Assembly (NCBI GenBank): GCA_016284115.1
Contig: JAEEOD010000039.1
Location: 1 to 7,260, forward strand
DNA: 7,260 nt
Direction: 5' to 3'
Origin: Bacteroidaceae bacterium
GTDB taxonomy: Bacteria; Bacteroidota; Bacteroidia; Bacteroidales; Bacteroidaceae
Part shown: piece after piece, positions 1-5,881 of the stretch
How positions within the stretch are numbered: position 1 is the first letter of the stretch
Layout of the letters: every line of letters begins with the position of its first letter
Position numbers and translations under genes: made by a program
The notes under the pieces: model-generated
The model's input: only the letters and a program-made list of their open reading frames with translations
What the model was told of the DNA's origin: nothing
Database searches by the model: none

Positions 1-39
1 CATAAACTGTAATATGTACAAACCTTATCTTCAGACCGA

Positions 40-68
40 CCGGATCCCAACCAAAAGGAGGATACCGG
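40..68 (-). promoter_or_regulatory. Hairpin in the leader of the leftward transcript
   Basis: CCGGATCC (40-47) pairs with GGATACCGG (60-68) with a single bulged A, around a 12-nt loop. In the leftward RNA, the loop-side strand contains CCUCC. The stem is GC-rich in an otherwise AT-rich region and lies about 65 nt after the predicted transcription start. It is not followed by a T-run in the direction of transcription, so it is not a plain terminator. It could be a leader regulatory structure or part of a structured RNA. The function is unknown. Confidence 0.3.
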
Positions 69-140
69 ACGCTGCCTGTCCTCTGTCCATCAATCATTCA
101 TAGAACTCTCCAAATAAGCTCCCCTCTCGGAAAGCGGATG

Positions 141-172
141 CAAAGGTACACACTTTTTAAATTACAACCAAA
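141..172 (-). promoter_or_regulatory. Bacteroidales-type promoter for a leftward gene outside the window
   Basis: On the minus strand, TTTG (172-169) is followed after exactly 20 nt by TACCTTTG (148-141). This matches the Bacteroidales primary-sigma consensus TTTG-N~20-TAnnTTTG. Transcription should start near 134 and run left across a leader of about 130 nt. An ATG sits at 3-1, at the very edge of the window, but whether it is the real start cannot be judged. The promoter lies downstream of the four-gene minus-strand operon, so the gene to the left is probably a separate transcription unit. Confidence 0.7.
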
Positions 173-192
173 TAATTACGGGAAAATTTTTC

Positions 193-230
193 AAAAAAAT
201 TGATACCTTATCTATAATATGCGCGATAAG
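193..230 (-). terminator. Possible weak terminator after the four-gene operon
   Basis: Just past the stop codon of the last operon gene, the minus strand reads CTTATC (230-225), a 12-nt spacer, GATAAG (212-207), then after 7 nt a run of seven T (199-193). The stem is only 6 bp and AT-rich, and the T-run is displaced from it, so intrinsic termination would be weak. Its position between the operon end and the next leftward promoter is what makes it plausible. Confidence 0.3.
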
Positions 231-235
231 AGGGG

Positions 236-1273
236 CTATTTCTCGATTCTCATCAGCAAAAGGCCTATCAAAATCCAGATAATTTCCCTCACTCGGCAAA
301 TGATGCTCACAAAGATTCCCAATGCAGCAGAAAGACCCAAAGCAGCGATGGAAAGTACAAATCCACCCTCCTGTACACCCAGCTGCATGGGCAAGAAACC
401 AATCATATTGGCAAATAGTGTAGTAAAAGAAAGAATCAAGATAGAATGCAGGAACGTGAGCGCCAAGCCAGAGAAACCGCCCCCACAATCTACGCCAAAA
501 AGCAACAGCATGAAGAAAATCTCAAAACTCTGCACAATGCGCGAGAAATATTCCAAGGTAAGACTAGAATAGAAAGCTTTCTTATCACGATGATGCAGCG
601 AGATAATCTGTTCATCGATATTATGTAACAACTCATCATTCTTAGTCAGAAACCGAGAGCTCCATCCTTTCAAGCCTGGAATCTTACCCACCCAACGGAT
701 AAGTTTCACCACCAAGCCTTTCTGATAGCCCTTACCCAGCACATAGAACGCCACCATACAGAATACGGCAATCAAGCCCAGCAACACACCCACAGGAATG
801 GAAAAAGGCAAGTCGCCTACAGCAGCCAGAACCAAATAAATGAAAATGGATGAGAACCACAGGAAGAAATGTGCCAGGAAGTGCATCATAGCATACAAAA
901 TGACAGATGAAGTAGCACTCTCCTTATTGATATGCTTTGACAATTCCATAATGCGGTAAGGCTCGCCACCCAATCCACCTACAGGCGTAGCATAATTCAA
1001 GGCATAACCCACAATCGTCAACTGATAGATACGCCAGAACCCTACTTTCTCCTCAGGATGCTTATTACTCTTGATAATACACCGCCAAGCAAAGGCATTC
1101 ATGCCATAAATGATAATCCAAACTCCGACGATGGGAATCAACCAATAGCCTGCCCTCGTCAGGTGCTGCCACAATTCGATGAAACTAACGTCGAACGTCA
1201 GCATCATCACCACTACAGCTGCCACACCGATGATGAAAAACAAGTTATTCAGTCTATGCCTCGTCCACTTCAT
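236..1273 (-). CDS. Lysylphosphatidylglycerol synthase TM-region-like (YbhN/AglD family) membrane protein
   Basis: The 345-residue integral membrane protein has about eight hydrophobic segments (for example around residues 9-27, 43-62, 120-150, 155-177 and several after 245). The key signature is the block at residues 89-107: N93, P97, the GGLGG run 99-103, then E104-P105 and R107. This block is typical of the lysylphosphatidylglycerol synthase transmembrane domain, which is also the N-terminal flippase part of MprF. There is no C-terminal aminoacyl-transferase domain, so it is not a complete MprF. Family members are implicated in lipid or polyprenyl-lipid translocation, but most are uncharacterised. 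It is the last gene of the operon and starts 6 nt after the CDP-alcohol phosphotransferase stop. That context suggests moving, or helping to make, the lipid product of the upstream enzymes; this role is inference. Confidence 0.85.
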   Translation of the reverse strand: MKWTRHRLNNLFFIIGVAAVVVMMLTFDVSFIELWQHLTRAGYWLIPIVGVWIIIYGMNAFAWRCIIKSNKHPEEKVGFWRIYQLTIVGYALNYATPVGGLGGEPYRIMELSKHINKESATSSVILYAMMHFLAHFFLWFSSIFIYLVLAAVGDLPFSIPVGVLLGLIAVFCMVAFYVLGKGYQKGLVVKLIRWVGKIPGLKGWSSRFLTKNDELLHNIDEQIISLHHRDKKAFYSSLTLEYFSRIVQSFEIFFMLLLFGVDCGGGFSGLALTFLHSILILSFTTLFANMIGFLPMQLGVQEGGFVLSIAALGLSAALGIFVSIICRVREIIWILIGLLLMRIEK

Positions 1274-1279
1274 AGCTAT

Positions 1280-2278
1280 TTAGAGTTTTTGTGCTACTGC
1301 ACGACTAAAAGACTCATGACGATGATTGATGTACCAAGCCAAAAGAGACATTGCCACAATCTCAAACAAGAAATTCATGACAGGCACATCTAACAGGCAT
1401 GCCAAGAAGAAAATAGCAGAGCGGAAGTTGAAAGTCAGCAAGCCATTCCACTTCATCAAAGCCAGCGATTCATCATGAAATTCCTGACGCAAATTAGCCG
1501 GCATCTGAGCCACATCACCATATTTCTCCTTAATCAGCGCCATCATACGCTGGAACTGAGGGGTCACCTTCTCCTGCTTGCGGGTATAATCCACATACGA
1601 GTTCAGGAAAGCCTTCCATACCCAGTTTCCTTTCCAAGGCGTCTGGTCATATATCTCCTTCTGCTTGGCGGAATTATCAAGCTCACTACCTTTCTCCCCT
1701 TTGAGGAAGAACAGATGAACCTGAATGTAATAATCCGCGAGTCGGGTTTGACCACCCATACAAACAAAGCCTGAAATCAATCCCAACAACACCACAACGC
1801 CAGTGGCTATCATGGTATTTTCAGGCGTATTATCAATACCCAACCAAACAAACTCCAAATCGTGATGCAAGTAAAAACGATAGGCGATGGCCACATAAAT
1901 GAAGATATACCACACAAAGCCTGCAGCACCATCGAGGATGCGTCCCAAACGGCTCTTCTGTCCTGTCAGGCGAGCCAACTGCCCATCAGTACAATCGAAA
2001 ATATCTGCCCAACACAGCAAGAAGATCGCTATCAAGTTAAGAATGAAGCCCAATGCACCCTCGTAATAGAAACTGCCGTGGGCAAAAAACACGCAACTAC
2101 CTGCACCGATGATAATCGACCAGATAGTCACTGTGTTTGGATGAATACCGAACTTGGCAAAGAACCTTGCCAAATGGTAACAGAACGGACGCACCACATG
2201 GAAATCCAGCCAATCCTCCGTTTCCACCGATTTCAAAGAAGCCAAGTAGCCTTCTTTATCTTTCTTATTCTCTGTCAT
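1280..2278 (-). CDS. CDP-alcohol phosphatidyltransferase family membrane enzyme with an atypical motif
   Basis: The 332-residue protein would transfer a phospho-alcohol from a CDP-alcohol to an acceptor at the membrane, with release of CMP. The CAPT motif is visible: D95-x2-D98-G99-x2-A102-R103-x8-G112-x3-D116. The final Asp expected at position 120 is Gly; in characterised members this residue is the proposed catalytic base. A HPNTVT segment at 46-51 precedes the first membrane helix, as in the family. Hydrophobic segments lie near 50-66, 74-93, 120-135, 157-176 and 286-318. Residues about 178-282 form a long charged soluble insert before the last helices, so the protein is longer than minimal family members of about 200 residues. 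It starts 4 nt after the aminotransferase-like gene. The neighbouring nucleotidyltransferase probably supplies its CDP-activated substrate; the acceptor and alcohol are unknown. Confidence 0.85.
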   Translation of the reverse strand: MTENKKDKEGYLASLKSVETEDWLDFHVVRPFCYHLARFFAKFGIHPNTVTIWSIIIGAGSCVFFAHGSFYYEGALGFILNLIAIFLLCWADIFDCTDGQLARLTGQKSRLGRILDGAAGFVWYIFIYVAIAYRFYLHHDLEFVWLGIDNTPENTMIATGVVVLLGLISGFVCMGGQTRLADYYIQVHLFFLKGEKGSELDNSAKQKEIYDQTPWKGNWVWKAFLNSYVDYTRKQEKVTPQFQRMMALIKEKYGDVAQMPANLRQEFHDESLALMKWNGLLTFNFRSAIFFLACLLDVPVMNFLFEIVAMSLLAWYINHRHESFSRAVAQKL

Positions 2279-2282
2279 CTAT

Positions 2283-3320
2283 TTATTTGTTGAGAAACAC
2301 CTGCTTGATAGTGTCACACACCACCTGCGTCTGTTCCTTTCGTCCTAAAGTAATACGCAGACAAGATTCCAAACCCTTATCCGCCATAAACTTTATCTTA
2401 TATTCTTGTAAAGACAATGCCTTCTTCAGTTCCTCCTTGATTTCCACTGGATACTTGATGAGGATGAAGTTAGCCACCGACTTATACACCTTGAAGCCTG
2501 GCAGATTGTCAAGCTCTCGTTTATACAACTGGCGTCCCCACTCCATATCATCAGCCACCTGACGATAATGCTCGTCGCTATCCAGAGCAGCCAAAGCCAC
2601 AGCTTCAGAGAAACGGTTATATCCCAAATACTTGTTCACATAACTCAAGAACTGATCGTGCCCCTTGCCCATGAAGCCGAAGCCCACACGCAAACCTGGC
2701 AATCCATAAAACTTAGAAAGAGTTCTTGAGATAATCAGGTTATTATACTTGTTCACCAATGGTGCGATATAATCGGTGTCTGTAGAAATAAAGCTGGCAT
2801 AAGCCTCATCTATCAGCACCATTGTATCTTCAGGGATATTCTCCATAATGTGACCTATCTCAGGAGGGGTCAATCCATTACCCGTTGGGTTATTGGGAGA
2901 AGCCAAAAGCAGCATCCTCGGATGCACACGGTTTGTATATTCAATCACCTCTTCCACGTCATAGGCAAAGGTATCTTCCGTTTCATGCAGGGGGTACATC
3001 ACGAAGTCACCACCACACTCACTGGCCACACGATTATAATACCACCATGAAAACTCAGGTATCAAGATGGTCTTATTATCACCCACCATGAGGAAATAGT
3101 GAATAGCGTTCTTCAGGATATCCTCACCACCATAACCCAAGATGATTTGCTCCTCTGGCACATGGTAGATTTCGCTCAGCCTTACGGAAATTACACTTTT
3201 CTTCCCCTCGTCATAGATACGAGTATAAAAGCAAAGTGTCTTCGGGTCGAAGTTCCTAATGGCATCCACCACCTTCTGGCTGGGTTCGAAATTAAATTCG
3301 TTTCTATCTAAAAAGTTCAT
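2283..3320 (-). CDS. HisC/CobD-like class I/II PLP-dependent aminotransferase or decarboxylase
   Basis: The 345-residue fold-type I PLP enzyme has its motifs in order: SPNNPTG at 141-147 (N144 contacts the cofactor), DEAY at 171-174 (D171 to the pyridine nitrogen, Y174), SRTLSK at 198-203 with K203 as the Schiff-base lysine, LPGLRVG at 207-213 with R211 at the cofactor phosphate, and R322 in LRITLG as the likely carboxylate-binding arginine. Sequence style and length match the histidinol-phosphate aminotransferase/threonine-phosphate decarboxylase (CobD) group. No other his or cobalamin genes are present. It lies between a nucleotidyltransferase (16-nt gap) and a CDP-alcohol transferase (4-nt gap). 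A role in making a phosphorylated amino-alcohol headgroup, by transamination or by decarboxylation of a phospho-amino acid such as phosphoserine, is therefore more likely than histidine synthesis. The reaction is inferred from context, not shown. Confidence 0.82.
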   Translation of the reverse strand: MNFLDRNEFNFEPSQKVVDAIRNFDPKTLCFYTRIYDEGKKSVISVRLSEIYHVPEEQIILGYGGEDILKNAIHYFLMVGDNKTILIPEFSWWYYNRVASECGGDFVMYPLHETEDTFAYDVEEVIEYTNRVHPRMLLLASPNNPTGNGLTPPEIGHIMENIPEDTMVLIDEAYASFISTDTDYIAPLVNKYNNLIISRTLSKFYGLPGLRVGFGFMGKGHDQFLSYVNKYLGYNRFSEAVALAALDSDEHYRQVADDMEWGRQLYKRELDNLPGFKVYKSVANFILIKYPVEIKEELKKALSLQEYKIKFMADKGLESCLRITLGRKEQTQVVCDTIKQVFLNK

Positions 3321-3336
3321 TACTACAAAATTTAAA

Positions 3337-4077
3337 TCAATATAGGTTAGCTGGTATCAGCTTTTTAGCATTTTCAAAATCCTCTACGGTATCAAGCTCA
3401 ATGGAGAAGAAATCAGTAGTATCAACAATTTTGAAGGTATGTCCTTGCGGAATGAGTCTTTCGAAAGCCTTCTCATAGAACACATCTATCAGTCCTTCCC
3501 CCTCAATCATCTTTTCCAACTCAGAGAACAACGCAGTACTATAGTCGGCGGTCATCTTCTCGATGCCCACGCTCTCACCTATCGCCTGTTCGATTGAGCA
3601 TACCTTACTGATTTCCTGCACATGGTTCTCGTTATCCACAATCACCTTGATTTCCTCCTCGCCCAGTTCATGACGATTCAGCGCCAACGCACTACCCTCC
3701 TGCTTCAGTACGGCAGGAATGATGGCAGGATCAAAGAGTATGTCACTATCCAACAACAGGAAATCCTTGCCCTCGGTATAAGGTCTTGTCAGCCAAAGAG
3801 AAAAGATGTTATTATTGTGTGCATAGTCAGGGTTATCGATGAAATGAATGGTGACAGCAGGATAATGAGCCGTCAGGAAATCACGGATCATCTGCTGTCT
3901 GTAACCAGTAACCACCACGAGCTCATTGATGCCCGCAGTGATAATGGCATCCACCGTTCGCTGCAACAGGGTGCGCTCGCCAACTGTCAGCAAACACTTG
4001 GGACGTTCATCAGTCAGGGGTCGCAACCTTTTGGCCATTCCGGCGGCAAGAATTACTCCAATCATACACATATTCAT
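3337..4077 (-). CDS. Nucleotidyltransferase of the phosphocholine/inositol-phosphate cytidylyltransferase type
   Basis: With this start the protein has 246 residues. The N-terminal nucleotide-binding signature runs from G7 to L30: GVILAAG, R17-L18, PLT and PK. DSD at 110-112 supplies the Mg-binding aspartate, NNNIFSLW at 88-95 resembles LicC-type cytidylyltransferases, a GESVGIEKM segment lies in the middle, and an IELDTVEDF segment near the C-terminus supplies the second acidic site. The family activates phospho-alcohols or sugar-phosphates with an NTP, here probably CTP because a CDP-alcohol transferase lies downstream. Start choice: the open frame extends to an ATG at 4101, but a -7 promoter box (4096-4089) lies inside that extension, so translation must begin at 4077, 4071 or 4065. 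The last gives MIGVILAAG, the commonest N-terminal length for the fold. It is the first gene of the operon. The substrate is unknown. Confidence 0.85.
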   Translation of the reverse strand: MNMCMIGVILAAGMAKRLRPLTDERPKCLLTVGERTLLQRTVDAIITAGINELVVVTGYRQQMIRDFLTAHYPAVTIHFIDNPDYAHNNNIFSLWLTRPYTEGKDFLLLDSDILFDPAIIPAVLKQEGSALALNRHELGEEEIKVIVDNENHVQEISKVCSIEQAIGESVGIEKMTADYSTALFSELEKMIEGEGLIDVFYEKAFERLIPQGHTFKIVDTTDFFSIELDTVEDFENAKKLIPANLY

Positions 4078-4088
4078 TTTATCAGCTG

Positions 4089-4096
4089 CAAAGGTA
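4089..4096 (-). promoter_or_regulatory. -7 promoter element of the four-gene lipid-type operon
   Basis: The minus strand reads TACCTTTG (4096-4089), a full match to TAnnTTTG. No TTTG lies at the expected 20-nt distance upstream, so the -33 element is weak. Transcription would start near 4082, leaving a leader of only about 5-17 nt before the candidate ATGs at 4077, 4071 and 4065. No other promoter is seen in the short gaps between the four genes, so this one probably drives all of them. Confidence 0.5.
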
Positions 4097-4159
4097 AGCA
4101 TTATATTCGAAAATCAGCACATCAGTACTAATATTTTAACATCACGCCACGTTTTCTCA

Positions 4160-4179
4160 CTCTTTTTGAATAAAAAGAG
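4160..4179. repeat. Perfect inverted repeat in the divergent intergenic region
   Basis: CTCTTTTT (4160-4167) and AAAAAGAG (4172-4179) are perfect complements around a 4-nt loop, GAAT. The repeat lies between the divergent promoters, about 65 bp upstream of the operon -7 box and about 100 bp upstream of the lipoprotein -7 box. No gene end is close, so it is unlikely to be a terminator for a gene in this window. It could be an operator or a cruciform-forming element. A second, looser pair, AAAAAGC (4210-4216) and GCTTTTT (4246-4252), lies between it and the lipoprotein promoter. Confidence 0.45.
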
Positions 4180-4277
4180 AACACCGATTTTGAGTTGTTG
4201 GGTCTTGTCAAAAAGCTTAATCGCTTTAAAATTGCAACAAAAAAGGCTTTTTCTTTTCGTTTTTTACCAAAACGCAC

Positions 4278-4285
4278 TATATTTG
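4278..4285 (+). promoter_or_regulatory. -7 promoter element for the surface lipoprotein gene
   Basis: TATATTTG matches TAnnTTTG fully and ends 36 nt before the ATG at 4322, giving a leader of about 30 nt. The -33 region is a poor match (TTTTCG near 4254-4259 at most). The upstream stretch is very AT-rich and contains inverted repeats, so activator or repressor control is possible. Confidence 0.5.
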
Positions 4286-4321
4286 CGGTAAATAATGTGA
4301 ACAAAATAAAAGACTCATAAT

Positions 4322-5590
4322 ATGAAAGCTTTCAGATTTTACAGCTTGATGGTTCTGGCTATCTTGATGACTGCCGGCTTAACTGCTTGCAGCAGTGATG
4401 ATAAAGAGTTTATGGGCAATGAGCCTGTAGCTTCTTACAAGGGTGAAATAGTGAAGGGCATCAGCGTGTCACTATCAGATTTTGTATCTGCTGGTGCTGA
4501 GACGCGTACGGCTTATTCTGCTACTGATGGTGGCATTAAGGTTACTTGGGCATCTAATGACACCATTGGTATCTTCCCGAATGTGGGTGGACAGGTGGAG
4601 TTTCCCATAGAGGCAGGCACAGCCAGCAACCAAGCCACTTTCGATGGCGGAGGATGGGCATTGAAGTCAAATAGTACTTATGCGGCTTATTATCCTTATA
4701 GTGCCAAAAACAGTTATTACACCAACAAGAATATTCAGGTAAAATATACAGGTCAGAAGCAAACGGCTAATGGCAGAACCTCGCATTTGGGGAAATACGA
4801 TTATCAAGCTACAAGTGGCGTAACCACCAACAGTTCAGGCTATCTGAACTTCCAGTTCAAGCACCTCGGAGCTTTGATGGTGTTCCAACTTACTGTTCCC
4901 AAAGCAGGTACTTACACCTCATTGACTTTGACTTCCACAGAGAAGGTGTTTGTCACTAAAGCTGAGTTGGATATCTCTGGCAATGAACCTGTACTGAAAG
5001 CTGTTTCAAAAAGCAAAACTGTTACGCTCGCTTTAGGAAATATCGCATTGGAAGCTGACAATTCCGTACTTACTGCTTATATGATGTTGGCTCCAGCTGA
5101 CTTATCTCAAGGATCTTTGGAACTGACGATTGACGGTGATAGAATCTTTACAACCACTTTAGATGGTCATAATCTGGAAGCAGGCAAGCAATACACCATC
5201 GAGAAAGCCTTTGTGGATGATACTCCTTCACCCGATGAAATCATTAATTTTGCCGATGAAAATGTAAAGGCAATTTGTATTGAGAATTGGGACACGAATA
5301 AGGATGGTGAACTGAGCTATGAAGAAGCTGCTGCTGTGACGGATATTGGCAATAAGTTCTATGTGAAGACCAAAATCAAATCTTTTGATGAGTTCCAATA
5401 TTTCACTGGTGTAAAATCAGTTCAGGATAAGGCTTTCATGTCTTGCATCGTTTTGGAAAGCATCGTTTTGCCAAACTCAATTCAAGCTACCAGCAATTAT
5501 ATGTTTGACGGTTGTGGTAAATTGAAGAGCATTACGATACCAAATTCTGTAACAAGCATTGGCAGTTATACTTTTAATAATTGTATTTAG
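4322..5590 (+). CDS. Surface lipoprotein: fimbrillin-like domain, EF-hand-like loop and truncated BspA-type LRR tail
   Basis: The 422-residue protein begins with a lipoprotein signal peptide: basic start, hydrophobic core 8-18, lipobox LTAC with C23. The acidic SSDDKE just after C23 resembles the export signal for surface lipoproteins in Bacteroidetes. Residues about 45-295 are a beta-rich region of the fimbrillin/Mfa-like type, with the typical RTAYSATDGGIKVTW stretch followed by DTIGIFP. Residues 324-335 (DTNKDGELSYEE) match an EF-hand-like calcium loop with acidic or polar ligands at positions 1, 3, 5 and 12. Two complete 23-residue BspA/TpLRR repeats (371-393 and 394-416) follow, then a six-residue fragment and a stop. 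Family members usually carry many more repeats, so the C-terminus is probably truncated, perhaps by the mobile element next to it. Likely role: cell-surface adhesion or binding. The partner is unknown. Confidence 0.85.
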   Translation: MKAFRFYSLMVLAILMTAGLTACSSDDKEFMGNEPVASYKGEIVKGISVSLSDFVSAGAETRTAYSATDGGIKVTWASNDTIGIFPNVGGQVEFPIEAGTASNQATFDGGGWALKSNSTYAAYYPYSAKNSYYTNKNIQVKYTGQKQTANGRTSHLGKYDYQATSGVTTNSSGYLNFQFKHLGALMVFQLTVPKAGTYTSLTLTSTEKVFVTKAELDISGNEPVLKAVSKSKTVTLALGNIALEADNSVLTAYMMLAPADLSQGSLELTIDGDRIFTTTLDGHNLEAGKQYTIEKAFVDDTPSPDEIINFADENVKAICIENWDTNKDGELSYEEAAAVTDIGNKFYVKTKIKSFDEFQYFTGVKSVQDKAFMSCIVLESIVLPNSIQATSNYMFDGCGKLKSITIPNSVTSIGSYTFNNCI

Positions 5591-5669
5591 AGACTCCTAA
5601 ACTACCATGAATAATGAAAACTAATCAAACTTAAACCTCTGTTATACAGACACTTTTAGATTTTAACAC

Positions 5670-5698
5670 TTCGGAAGCTGTTTTTGGTTGCTTCGGAA
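5670..5698. repeat. Imperfect inverted repeat with the -33 element in its loop
   Basis: TTCGGAAGC (5670-5678) pairs with GCTTCGGAA (5690-5698) in eight of nine positions; the mismatch is a central G-G. The 11-nt loop contains the TTTG (5683-5686) that serves as -33 element of the promoter for the HTH gene. The octamer CTTCGGAA is also a direct repeat (5669-5676 and 5691-5698). There is no T-run on either side, so it is more likely an operator or recombination site than a terminator. Confidence 0.5.
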
Positions 5699-5714
5699 AT
5701 TCCCTATAAATTTG
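5683..5714 (+). promoter_or_regulatory. Consensus promoter for the multi-HTH gene
   Basis: TTTG (5683-5686), a spacer of exactly 20 nt, then TAAATTTG (5707-5714) match the Bacteroidales consensus. Transcription would begin near 5721, giving a leader of about 218 nt to the ATG at 5939. Inverted repeats surround both elements, and direct repeats lie just downstream, so strong repression or autoregulation is likely. Confidence 0.65.
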
Positions 5715-5740
5715 CAACGTATTTCTACCGCAGGGAATTT
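5697..5740. repeat. 8-bp perfect inverted repeat flanking the -7 element
   Basis: AAATTCCC (5697-5704) and GGGAATTT (5733-5740) are perfect complements separated by 28 nt. The interval contains the -7 box (5707-5714) and the predicted transcription start, so a protein bound to both arms could block transcription. It may instead be a recombinase-related site. Confidence 0.45.
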
Positions 5741-5760
5741 ACGAGGCTTTATTTTTGCCA

Positions 5761-5881
5761 CATCGTGGACATAGTTGACAAGGGATGACTAAGGGTTACA
5801 TGAGTTGACAGATTTCTGACCCGTTTTTGAGAAAAGCAACATCGTGGCGAAAGTTGACAAAGGATGTCGAGAGTTTACTTG
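5761..5881. repeat. Two 42-bp diverged direct repeats with an AGTTGACA core
   Basis: Copy 1 (5761-5802) and copy 2 (5840-5881) begin with CATCGTGG, share AGTTGACA and GGATG in register and end with TTAC-T-TG-like sequence; about three quarters of positions are identical. Copy spacing is 79 bp. A third AGTTGACA lies between them (5803-5810; the others are 5773-5780 and 5852-5859). They sit between the promoter and the start codon of the HTH gene. They resemble iterated binding sites for an element-encoded DNA-binding protein. Confidence 0.6.

Noticed and set aside
31..90. A 19-codon minus-strand reading frame in the leader of the leftward transcript (possible leader peptide).
   Set aside because: It is short, has no run of a single regulatory amino acid and no ribosome-binding signal; chance is the simpler explanation.
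219..572. Plus-strand open frames overlapping the minus-strand operon (for example 219-572, 1058-1393, 1862-2293, 3622-4131).
   Set aside because: They are antisense to well-supported genes, encode low-complexity or unrecognisable peptides and have no promoter; they are frame shadows.
236..1273. Complete MprF lysylphosphatidylglycerol synthase.
   Set aside because: Only the transmembrane domain is present; the C-terminal aminoacyl-transferase domain is missing and the next gene is unrelated.
2283..3320. Histidine biosynthesis gene hisC.
   Set aside because: No other his gene is near and the operon partners are lipid-type enzymes, so the gene symbol is not assigned, although it cannot be fully excluded.
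5591..5668. Continuation of the LRR repeats after a frameshift.
   Set aside because: No LRR-like peptide (for example an IPNSVTSIG-type string) appears downstream of the stop in any frame.
5750..5757. TATTTTTG as a second promoter for the HTH gene.
   Set aside because: The -7 match is good, but no -33 TTTG lies at about 20 nt; the pair at 5683-5714 is clearly better.
5761..5881. Repeats as a CRISPR array.
   Set aside because: Only two diverged long copies with irregular core spacing are present, and no cas genes are in the window.
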